DNA from: an uncultured Clostridia bacterium
GTDB taxonomy: Bacteria > Bacillota > Clostridia > Christensenellales > Aristaeellaceae
Direction: 5' to 3'
DNA length: 12,034 nt
NCBI GenBank assembly: GCA_937906775.1
Contig: CALCUD010000086.1
Location: 1-12,034 of the forward strand
Shown in pieces: positions 6,809 to 12,034 of this stretch. A model generated the notes under the pieces. The model was not told where the DNA came from. It ran no database searches and saw only the letters and a program-made list of their open reading frames with translations. The translations under genes were made by a program, and so were the position numbers. Positions within the stretch are counted from its first letter, which is position 1, and the number at the start of each line of letters is the position of its first letter.

Positions 6809-7816
6809 ATGGACCGGAAGGATTTTGCCCGCCTGCTGGAAGAAAACAGGCTTCCGTCCGTGCTTCTGTTTGAGGGCGATGAGGAATACCTGAAGCAGAC
6901 CGCTTTGAACAGTCTTCGGAAAAAGCTGCTTCCGGAAGGCATGGAGGATCTGAACGAAACCGTTCTGGACGCGCCGGAAACCGGCGCTGTCATCGCCGCC
7001 GCAGAAACGCTTCCCTTCCTTACGGACAGGCGTCTGATCGTCCTGCGCGATCATCCGGCGCTTGTCGGCCGCGCGGAGGCGGACGACCGACTGACGGATT
7101 ATCTTCCCAATGCGCCCGATACGGCGGTCATCCTGTTCTTCTGCACCCAGAAGCCGGACGGCCGGAAAAAGCTGTATACGACCGTCAAAAAGCTTGGCGG
7201 CGTCGTGACTTTCTCCGCCCTGAAGGATCTGGAACTGACTCACTTCGTCACAGGAGCCTTTAAGGAGCAGGGAAAGGAATGCGACGAACGGACAGCCGAT
7301 TATCTGATCTTCACCGTCGGCACGGATATGCAGCAGCTGCTGACCGAAGTCGCCAAGATCGCGGCCCGCGCCGGCGACGGATCCTCCGTGACCGCCGATC
7401 ATGTCCGGGATCTGGCCACCCCGTCCACGGAGTGCACAGTATTTGAAATGGTCGATGCCGTCGTTTCCGGCCAGGAGGGCCGCGCGTTCACCCTGCTGCG
7501 GAATGTACTCCGTGCCGGAGGCGACCGGGTCTACATTCTGTCTATGCTCCTGCGTCAGTATCGGCTTCTGCAGCATATCAAGATCATGCAATACGAAAAA
7601 AAGAGTCCGGACTTCATCCGGGCTTCACTGGGCGTTCCGCCCTTTGCCGTCTCCCAGTATACCCGGCAGGCCGCGGCATATACCGGCGGTCAGGTCAAAT
7701 CCGCCGTCCGGATCTGTTTTCAGACGGAATACGCGATCAAATCCGGCCGGTTGAATCAGGAGGGCGCGCTCGAAACCGTGATGCTGAAACTGTTCGCGCT
7801 GCGGAAAAAAGATTGA
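6809..7816 (+). CDS. holA: HolA, DNA polymerase III delta subunit
   Basis: HolA is the delta subunit of the clamp loader; it opens the beta sliding clamp during replication. The 335-residue protein is the normal size. The N-terminal region (MDRKDFARLLEE, then PSVLLFEGDEEYLKQTA) is the typical start, including the YLFxGxExxL-like strand and helix. The middle includes the FLTDRRLIVLRD segment, and the C-terminal collar domain contains VYILSMLLRQYRLLQHIK and ends near LKLFALRKKD. The ATG lies two bases after the comEC stop with a strong GAAGGAGG upstream. The comEC-holA order is common in Firmicutes, where rpsT often follows; bS20 is not found here. The holA stop codon overlaps the -35 box of the next gene. 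Confidence 0.95.
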   Translation: MDRKDFARLLEENRLPSVLLFEGDEEYLKQTALNSLRKKLLPEGMEDLNETVLDAPETGAVIAAAETLPFLTDRRLIVLRDHPALVGRAEADDRLTDYLPNAPDTAVILFFCTQKPDGRKKLYTTVKKLGGVVTFSALKDLELTHFVTGAFKEQGKECDERTADYLIFTVGTDMQQLLTEVAKIAARAGDGSSVTADHVRDLATPSTECTVFEMVDAVVSGQEGRAFTLLRNVLRAGGDRVYILSMLLRQYRLLQHIKIMQYEKKSPDFIRASLGVPPFAVSQYTRQAAAYTGGQVKSAVRICFQTEYAIKSGRLNQEGALETVMLKLFALRKKD

Positions 7817-7841
7817 TTTTTCGTGAATAATGAGTTACAAT
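7813..7841 (+). promoter_or_regulatory. Sigma-A promoter for the secreted protein gene
   Basis: TTGATT (7813-7818), a 17-base spacer and TACAAT (7836-7841) form a near-consensus sigma-A promoter. The -35 overlaps the holA stop. Transcription would begin near 7848, which rules out a GTG start at 7823 and supports the ATG at 7871. Confidence 0.75.
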
Positions 7842-7870
7842 TATGTAGCCTTTTATGGGAGGGACTCTAT

Positions 7871-8935
7871 ATGAAAAAACTGATCGCCGTTCTTCTGGTT
7901 CTTTGCATTTCCCTGGGTTGCGCCGTGACCGCCATGGCCGCGCGCCCCTCCATCACCAAGCAGCCCGAAACGCAGACCGTCAAAGCCGGTGGAACCTGTA
8001 CTTTTTCCATCAAAGCCAAAAACACGAATACCATCACCTGGTACTTCGTTAATCCCGCGACAGGCGAAGAGACGACCGGCCGGAAGCTCTCCGGTGTTGT
8101 CGACGGAGTCAAGGTCAAGAACCCTAACAGCTCCAAGATCACCCTGAAGAAAGTGCCGGAGGAGATGCACGGATGGTCCGTATACTGTAAAGTCAGCTCG
8201 AACGGATATTCCGAAAAGTCCGATTCGGTCCTGCTCCTGATCGACGGAATGCCCGATCCCTCCGAATCCGCGCCGTCTGAAACGGCTTTCTCCGCGGCTG
8301 AAGCGCAGGTCGCTTCGGGATCCGAGATCACTGTGACCGCGAAGGGCGCTCTGCTGCAGGCCGGCGATTCCGATCCTGCCGCGACCCTGACGCTTACCGC
8401 TCCCGCCACCTTCACCGTGTCGGCTGACGGCGAAGCCGACGCCTGGCTCATCAACGGCTTCACGCTGACGTCCGATTCCGGTCTGAATGAGTTCACCCTC
8501 TCCGATGTATCCTGCAATATGACGATCGTCGCGAAATCCGGCGATGAGCCGGGAGGAGACGAATCCGGGGCCGAGGACGTCGCGGAAGATATTGACGAAA
8601 ACATGGACGAAGACATTCCCGAAGATGCCGGGGATGACAGTGCCGAAGCATCCGACGAATATTACGACGAGGATGTGGCTCCGGCCGCACCGGTCGTTGA
8701 AGTGGGCAAAGGCGAACCCTGCGCCGTCACCTGCACGAACTGCACCTTTACCGGCGGCGGGTTCACCCGGGCCACCAGCGGAGAAGTTCCTTCCGGAACG
8801 ACCATCCGCGTGACCGCCGGCCGCAAGGGCGATCTTACGAAAGGCTACAGGATCAACGGCGGCGCGTATGAGCATGCCAACGAGGCTTCCTTTACGATCA
8901 CGGTCAAGAGCGTACTGGACATTGTGATGCCCTGA
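7871..8935 (+). CDS. Secreted Ig-like domain protein with acidic linker, unknown function
   Basis: The 354-residue product begins with a Sec signal peptide (MKKLIAVLLVLCISLG, then AVTAMA) with likely signal peptidase I cleavage after residue 23; the SLGC sequence is not a good lipobox. Residues about 25-124 form an Ig-like beta domain (TKQPETQTVKAGGTCTF, WYFVNPATG, then WSVYCKVSSNG). Residues about 140-222 and 272-354 are two related beta modules, each ending in an ING, EFTL or SFTI, and TIV or DIVM pattern. Between them, 225-268 is a disordered run very rich in Asp and Glu. There is no LPXTG, S-layer or cell-wall binding motif, so it is probably released or loosely held. GGGAGG (7857-7862) lies eight bases before the ATG. 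It is monocistronic, with its own promoter and terminator. Function is not recognised; adhesion or scaffold roles would be guesses. Confidence 0.85.
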   Translation: MKKLIAVLLVLCISLGCAVTAMAARPSITKQPETQTVKAGGTCTFSIKAKNTNTITWYFVNPATGEETTGRKLSGVVDGVKVKNPNSSKITLKKVPEEMHGWSVYCKVSSNGYSEKSDSVLLLIDGMPDPSESAPSETAFSAAEAQVASGSEITVTAKGALLQAGDSDPAATLTLTAPATFTVSADGEADAWLINGFTLTSDSGLNEFTLSDVSCNMTIVAKSGDEPGGDESGAEDVAEDIDENMDEDIPEDAGDDSAEASDEYYDEDVAPAAPVVEVGKGEPCAVTCTNCTFTGGGFTRATSGEVPSGTTIRVTAGRKGDLTKGYRINGGAYEHANEASFTITVKSVLDIVMP

Positions 8936-8938
8936 TAT

Positions 8939-8966
8939 AAAAAAACTTCCTCCGGTACGGAGGAAG
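8939..8966 (-). terminator. Hairpin with minus-strand T-tract, just past the secreted gene
   Basis: CTTCCTCCG (8946-8954) pairs perfectly with CGGAGGAAG (8958-8966) around a three-base loop. On the minus strand it is followed by seven T (complement of 8939-8945), so it would stop leftward transcripts before they run antisense through the secreted gene. On the plus strand there is no T-tract. Confidence 0.55.
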
Positions 8967-8970
8967 CCCG

Positions 8971-9011
8971 GGCGGTGCGGATCATTCACGGATCCACACC
9001 GCCATTTTTTT
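8971..9011 (+). terminator. Intrinsic terminator of the secreted protein gene
   Basis: GGCGGTGCGGATC (8971-8983) pairs with GATCCACACCGCC (8991-9003) with a single C-A mismatch around a seven-base loop, then A and seven T (9005-9011). It is the rightward terminator 35 bases after the stop. Confidence 0.85.
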
Positions 9012-9020
9012 CCCGAAGAT

Positions 9021-9056
9021 AAAAAGGCGCAGACGTTCATCACGCCTGCGTCTTTT
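9021..9056 (-). terminator. Intrinsic terminator of the XRE regulator gene
   Basis: On the minus strand AAAAGACGCAGGC pairs with GTCTGCGCCTTTT around a nine-base loop (one G-T wobble and one mismatch), continuing into a T run (complement of 9021-9025). It begins 13 bases after the regulator stop. The plus strand also ends in TCTTTT, so some bidirectional activity is possible. Confidence 0.7.
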
Positions 9057-9069
9057 GCATTGGCTCCGC

Positions 9070-9654
9070 TTATTTCTTTCCGCCGAAGAGGTTCCCGACC
9101 AGATCGCCGAGGACATCGGTGATTCCGTCCGCGGAACCGGCGCCCGCGGTCAGCAGCTTGTTGATCGTGTCGCCGTATTCGCCCTTCAGGACCTTCAGCG
9201 CGACCTTCTTCATGTCGGAAGAGGCGCCGCGGTAGGCTTCGATCAGCTTCTTCTCGGTGGTGGTCACCTTCATGGTGGTGTTGGCACTCGCGGGGGTCGC
9301 CGGCTTCTTGGCGGCGGTTTCGGTCTTCTTCGCGGCAGTCTTCTTCGCCGCGGTTTCCGTCTTCTTCGCGGTGGTCTTCTTCGCCGCGGTTTCCGTCTTC
9401 TTCGCGGCGGCCGCCTTCTTCGCCGCAGCCGCGGACAGGTTCTTCGGCGCGTTGACCAGCGACGTCTGGGTCACGCCGCAGACCTTGGCGATCTCCTTCA
9501 GCTGGGTCGCGGTCAGATCCGCCTCCCCGCGTTCACATTTGCTGATATCGTTGGCTGTCAGGCCGTTTTTCACCTTTTTTGCGAGGGCTTCCTGCGTCAG
9601 ATCGGCAGCCGTACGGGCTTCCTTCACCAGGACCCCGACTTTTTTCGTAGCCAT
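9070..9654 (-). CDS. XRE-family HTH protein with Lys/Ala-rich histone H1-like insert
   Basis: The 194-residue protein combines three parts. Residues 8-64 are a Cro/C1-type helix-turn-helix (LVKEARTAADLTQEALAKKV, then ISKCERGEADLTATQLKEIA). Residues 74-117 are almost only Ala, Lys, Thr and Glu, with a 12-residue repeat of TETAAKKxxxKK seen three times, like histone H1 tails. Residues 133-160 (EKKLIEAYRGASSDMKKVALKVLKG) resemble the C-terminal helices of many XRE regulators. The tail (TDVLGDLVGNLFGGKK, 179-194) resembles the start of the divergent 81-residue protein. It is cytoplasmic and probably binds DNA both specifically and through charge; a regulator or nucleoid-associated protein is likely (inference). 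GGAAGGACGG lies upstream of the ATG. The central palindrome upstream makes autoregulation plausible. Confidence 0.88.
   Translation of the reverse strand: MATKKVGVLVKEARTAADLTQEALAKKVKNGLTANDISKCERGEADLTATQLKEIAKVCGVTQTSLVNAPKNLSAAAAKKAAAAKKTETAAKKTTAKKTETAAKKTAAKKTETAAKKPATPASANTTMKVTTTEKKLIEAYRGASSDMKKVALKVLKGEYGDTINKLLTAGAGSADGITDVLGDLVGNLFGGKK
9315..9422. repeat. Three 36-bp imperfect tandem repeats inside the XRE gene
   Basis: Units begin with CGGTTT at 9315, 9351 and 9387, giving a 36-base period; the first two are nearly identical and the third diverges at its end. They encode the 12-residue Lys/Ala/Thr/Glu repeats of the H1-like insert. The repeat count could vary between strains by slippage. 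Confidence 0.85.
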
Positions 9655-9683
9655 GATTCCATCCGTCCTTCCGTTTTTTTCTT

Positions 9684-9712
9684 ATTGTAACCCATTTTTG
9701 TGAACTTTTGAA
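9684..9712 (-). promoter_or_regulatory. Probable promoter of the XRE regulator
   Basis: On the minus strand TTCAAA (9712-9707), a 17-base spacer and TACAAT (9689-9684) precede the ATG at 9654 by about 30 bases. The -10 is good and the -35 fair. Confidence 0.55.
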
Positions 9713-9717
9713 TAACA

Positions 9718-9729
9718 AATTCATGAATT
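9718..9729. promoter_or_regulatory. Candidate operator: 12-bp palindrome between divergent promoters
   Basis: AATTCATGAATT is a perfect 12-bp palindrome and overlaps a second one, ATGAATTCAT (9723-9732). It lies almost exactly midway between the two opposed -35 boxes (9707-9712 and 9732-9737). Location and symmetry fit a dimeric XRE regulator binding site, but AT-rich palindromes also occur by chance. Confidence 0.4.
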
Positions 9730-9731
9730 CA

Positions 9732-9760
9732 TTGAAAATTTACCCGTCAGCCGTTATAAT
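9732..9760 (+). promoter_or_regulatory. Strong sigma-A promoter of the 81-residue protein
   Basis: TTGAAA (9732-9737), a 17-base spacer and a perfect TATAAT (9755-9760) form one of the best promoters in the window, 42 bases before the ATG. Confidence 0.82.
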
Positions 9761-9802
9761 ACGCTTGTTTCCAAAGGGTATTGAAGAAAGGGGTACTGCA
9801 TC

Positions 9803-10048
9803 ATGGATATCTCCAAGATCATTTCCGACCTCGTAGGCAAGCTCACCGGCAAAAAAGACCTGATCGCCAAATTCCTGGCCAATCCGGCCGACGCGATCAA
9901 GGAACTGCTGGGCATCGATGTTGACGCAGCTGACATCTCCAAGATCGTTGACGGCGTCAAGGAAAAGCTCGGCGGCGACGCCGGCGAAGCCGTGAAGGAA
10001 GGCAAAAACTTCATCCAGAAGATCCTGGGCCTCTTCAAGAAAAAGTAA
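9803..10048 (+). CDS. Small lysine-rich helical protein, unknown function
   Basis: I do not know a named family for this 81-residue protein, though small proteins of this build (an N-terminal helix, then an F-L-x-N/D-P then GIDV pattern, then a Lys-rich end) look familiar from Clostridia. It reads as three amphipathic helices: ISKIISDLVGKLTGKK (3-18), DLIAKFLANPADAIKELLG (19-37), and ISKIVDGVKEKLGG (45-58), with a basic tail ending in KKK. ISKI occurs twice (3-6 and 45-48), hinting at an internal repeat. There are no Cys, no Trp, no signal peptide and no long membrane segment. A strong promoter, a GAAAGGGG ribosome binding site and a strong terminator make it a well-expressed single gene. Its N terminus resembles the C terminus of the divergent XRE protein (DLVGxL then GKK), suggesting shared partners or origin (inference). 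Confidence 0.82.
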   Translation: MDISKIISDLVGKLTGKKDLIAKFLANPADAIKELLGIDVDAADISKIVDGVKEKLGGDAGEAVKEGKNFIQKILGLFKKK

Positions 10049-10061
10049 TCGACCCGCTGAA

Positions 10062-10096
10062 AACGGGCTGCCGGCCGGCAGCCCGTTCTTTTTTTA
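10062..10096 (+). terminator. Strong intrinsic terminator, shared by convergent genes
   Basis: AACGGGCTGCC (10062-10072) pairs perfectly with GGCAGCCCGTT (10077-10087) around a four-base loop, followed by C and seven T. The T-tract overlaps the stop codon of the leftward ABC ATPase gene. On the minus strand the stem is followed only by TTTTC, so it may also stop leftward transcripts less well. Confidence 0.88.
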
Positions 10097-11173
10097 CAGC
10101 AGATGCGCGCAATCCTTTCCGAAGGAAATGGCCGCCTTTTCGCCAACCTCGAAAACGCGCTTGTTGATGGGGCAGTTGTCCGCGATCTTGACCAGCGTGC
10201 CGTCCTCCAGGCGGACATGATAGTTCTGGTAGGAGCCCATGAAACAGCTCAGTTCCACATCGCAGGGCAGCATGCCGTTTTCCGACAGTTCAATGGCTTC
10301 GGGCCGGAGAACGATCTCGGCGTCCTCACCGGTCTTCCTCTCCGTATCCGTTTCCACGGTCACCGTATGGCCGTTGACATTCACAAGACAATCCGTCCCG
10401 TTCGTGCTTTCGACCTTTCCTTTGATGAAGTTCGCTTCTCCGATAAAGTCCGCCACGAACTCATTCGCCGGATGATAGTAGATCTGCTTCGGGGAACCCA
10501 TCTGCGCGATGACGCCGCCCTTCATGATAATGATCTGATCCGAAATGCTCATGGCTTCGGACTGATCATGCGTGACATAGATCGCGGTGATCCCCAGCTT
10601 CTGCTGGATCTTCCGGATCTCCGTCCTCATGGTGACGCGAAGCTTCGCGTCCAGATTGCTCAGCGGTTCGTCAAACAGCAGGACGCCGGGTTCCACCACC
10701 AGCGCTCTGGCCAGCGCGACGCGCTGCTGCTGGCCACCGGAAAGCTGGTTCGTCATCCGGCTCTCCATCCCGCTCATCTCGACCAGGCCGAGGATCTTTT
10801 CCACCCGCTCTTCGATCTCGTTTTTCGGCACTTTCCGGAGCTTCAGTCCGTAAGCCACATTGTCGAATACATTGTAATGCGGGAAAAGCGCGTAGCTCTG
10901 GAAAACCATGGCGGTATCGCGCTTATTGGGTGTCAGGGCGTTGATCGGTTCGCCGCCGAGATAGATCTCGCCCTCGTCGGGGCTTTCGAATCCAGCCACC
11001 ATCCGCAGGGTGGTCGTCTTGCCGCATCCGCTGGGACCCAGCAGCGTGACAAAGCTGCCGGGCTGAATATCCAGCGATACGTCGTGAACAGCGTAGAATT
11101 CCTTCCCGGCTTTGGGATCCTTATAAATCTTGCTGATATGATCCAGGCGCACGCCTTTGCTCTCTTTCGGCAT
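10094..11173 (-). CDS. ABC importer ATPase, FbpC/PotA-like (CUT2/iron/polyamine class)
   Basis: This 359-residue cytoplasmic ATPase powers a substrate-binding-protein-dependent importer. All motifs are intact: Walker A GPSGCGKT (46-53), Q-loop Q92 in VFQSYALFPHYNV, signature LSGGQQQR (144-151), Walker B VLLFDEP (164-170) with E169, D-loop SNLDAKLR (172-179) and H-loop H202 in VTHDQ. Residues from about 235 form the C-terminal TOBE-type regulatory domain (VLRPEAIELSE). The length and motif set match FbpC, PotA and related ATPases, and sequence alone does not separate iron(III), polyamine, phosphonate or sulfate transport. Its ATG lies one base after the permease stop with an AAGGGGGA ribosome binding site inside the permease end, so the two are coupled. 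It is the last gene of its operon. Confidence 0.93.
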   Translation of the reverse strand: MPKESKGVRLDHISKIYKDPKAGKEFYAVHDVSLDIQPGSFVTLLGPSGCGKTTTLRMVAGFESPDEGEIYLGGEPINALTPNKRDTAMVFQSYALFPHYNVFDNVAYGLKLRKVPKNEIEERVEKILGLVEMSGMESRMTNQLSGGQQQRVALARALVVEPGVLLFDEPLSNLDAKLRVTMRTEIRKIQQKLGITAIYVTHDQSEAMSISDQIIIMKGGVIAQMGSPKQIYYHPANEFVADFIGEANFIKGKVESTNGTDCLVNVNGHTVTVETDTERKTGEDAEIVLRPEAIELSENGMLPCDVELSCFMGSYQNYHVRLEDGTLVKIADNCPINKRVFEVGEKAAISFGKDCAHLL

Positions 11174-11174
11174 A

Positions 11175-12034
11175 TCAGTTCTCCCCCTTCAACTTTTTGC
11201 TGGTTCCGAAGTGCCGGATCACCGTATTCATGAGCACGATCGCCGCATACACGATCAGGATCAGAATGGTCGCATAGGCGCAGGCAACACCGTAAGCGCC
11301 TTTTTCCGCAAATTCGTTGATGCGGCAGGTGATCAGCAGATATCTCGGCGTCACCAGCAGGATGATCGCGCTGATGGCGGTGATGGAACGGACAAAGGTG
11401 GTGACCAGTCCGCTCAGGAAGCTGTCCTTGATCAGGGGCAGCGTAACGGAGGTAAACACCTTCCCGCTTCCGGCGCCCAGATCGTACGCGCTTTCTTCGA
11501 TCGACTTGTCGATCTGACGCAGGGCGCTGATACCGCTGCGGGTCCCGACCGGGAGACTGCGGACCACAAACACGATCACCAGGATCACGCCGGTACCGTA
11601 GATCCCCTGCATGAAGCCGGTCCGCAGAACGCCGTTGGCGAAACCGCGGATGAATCCGACGCCCAGGACCGTACCGGGCACAGCCATCGCCAGCATGCTG
11701 ACAAACTCAATGAAGCCCTTGGATTTGAACTTCCGCTTCACAACAATGTAGCTGATGATCATGCTCAGCAGCGCCGTGATCGGAGCGGAGATGGCGGAGA
11801 GGACGAAGGAATCGACAAACGCCTTCATGCCGTCGTCGCGGAACAGCTGCTCAAACCATTTGAAGCTCAGCGAGTAATCGTATCCCCACAGATTGAACAG
11901 CGCGCCGAAGGGAACGGCGATATACAGCATAATGACAAATACGCTGATTGCGGTGCAGAATACCGTCAGCGGACGGCGGACGCTCTTGTCCTCGAGCGGC
12001 ATCCGTTCCCGGCTGGCCTTTCCGGAGAGCGTGG
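11175..12034 (-). CDS. ABC importer permease, FbpB-like, runs off right edge
   Basis: At least 286 codons are visible. Hydrophobic segments include about VFCTAISVFVIMLYIAVPFG, then ISAPITALLSMIISYIVV, a span around MLAMAVPGTVLGVGFIRG, one at VILVIVFVVRSLPV, one near SAIILLVTPR, and a last near YATILILIVYAAIVLMN. The EAA loop that docks the ATPase is clear: EESAYDLGAGSGKVF, then VTLPLI. An ATG at 12002 could start a 275-residue protein, but it has no good ribosome binding site and the frame stays open to the edge, reading TLSGKASRER just before it. That linker, with a second full set of helices after it, is typical of fused two-domain FbpB-type permeases, so I prefer a partial gene showing its C-terminal half. 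The substrate and binding protein lie outside the window. Confidence 0.85.
   Translation of the reverse strand, partial: TLSGKASRERMPLEDKSVRRPLTVFCTAISVFVIMLYIAVPFGALFNLWGYDYSLSFKWFEQLFRDDGMKAFVDSFVLSAISAPITALLSMIISYIVVKRKFKSKGFIEFVSMLAMAVPGTVLGVGFIRGFANGVLRTGFMQGIYGTGVILVIVFVVRSLPVGTRSGISALRQIDKSIEESAYDLGAGSGKVFTSVTLPLIKDSFLSGLVTTFVRSITAISAIILLVTPRYLLITCRINEFAEKGAYGVACAYATILILIVYAAIVLMNTVIRHFGTSKKLKGEN

Noticed and set aside
7801..7826. Possible terminator at the end of holA
   Set aside because: Only a weak A/T stem (GAAAAA with TTTTTC) is present, and the segment is better explained as a -35 promoter region.
7853..9043. Long minus-strand frame antisense to the secreted protein gene
   Set aside because: It is a shadow of a high-GC gene: no ribosome binding site, no family features, and the plus strand has a signal peptide, promoter and terminator.
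9315..9422. CRISPR-like 36-bp repeats
   Set aside because: The units abut directly with no spacers and encode an in-frame peptide repeat.
9055..9690. Plus-strand 211-codon Gly/Leu/Arg-rich frame antisense to the XRE gene
   Set aside because: Its repeats are the complement of the Lys/Ala codon repeats and it has no start signal.
10103..11233. Plus-strand 376-codon frame antisense to the ABC ATPase
   Set aside because: The minus strand has every ABC motif in order; the plus frame shows none and begins inside a terminator region.

Overview
The window reads as Gram-positive (Firmicutes/Clostridia-like) chromosomal DNA of fairly high GC. The gene order ffh-rpsP-khpA-rimM-trmD, the strong AAGGAG-type ribosome binding sites and several near-consensus sigma-A promoters point that way; I cannot name a genus. 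The most important thing to know is that about the first 1 kb probably does not belong with the rest.

Positions 1 to about 1010 carry the end of a purine operon on the minus strand: the last 26 codons of purM, all of purN, and the first 127 codons of purH, which runs off the left edge. The three genes are joined by ATGA overlaps. At about 1009-1020, in the tandem hexamer GTCGACGTCGAC, the minus-strand purM sequence stops making sense and the plus-strand 3' tail of ffh begins. Both genes are cut mid-coding at the same point and codon use changes across it. I read this as a chimeric join, most simply an assembly artefact.

From about 1010 to 3504 the plus strand holds a ribosome-maturation and translation cluster: ffh tail, rpsP (bS16), khpA, an intrinsic terminator, rimM, trmD (TTG start) and a small membrane protein in the place where rplS is usual. 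A terminator and promoter follow. From 3572 to 7816 is a tightly packed plus-strand operon: an orphan barstar-like protein, a YhfI/RNase Z-like metallo-beta-lactamase-fold hydrolase, the DNA-uptake channel ComEC and the DNA polymerase III delta subunit HolA.

From 7871 a separately promoted gene encodes a secreted protein with an Ig-like domain, two related beta modules and an acidic linker. A 134-base convergent spacer with three hairpins separates it from a minus-strand XRE-type regulator (9070-9654) that has a lysine/alanine-rich, histone H1-like insert. Divergent from that regulator, across a 148-base AT-rich spacer with back-to-back promoters and a central 12-bp palindrome, is an 81-residue lysine-rich protein whose N terminus resembles the regulator's C terminus. 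This pair is the most interesting uncharacterised locus here. The right end (10094-12034, minus strand) is an ABC importer of the FbpBC/PotA-like class: a permease running off the window and its ATPase. I see no convincing novel multi-gene system, no CRISPR array, no RNA gene and no insertion sequence.
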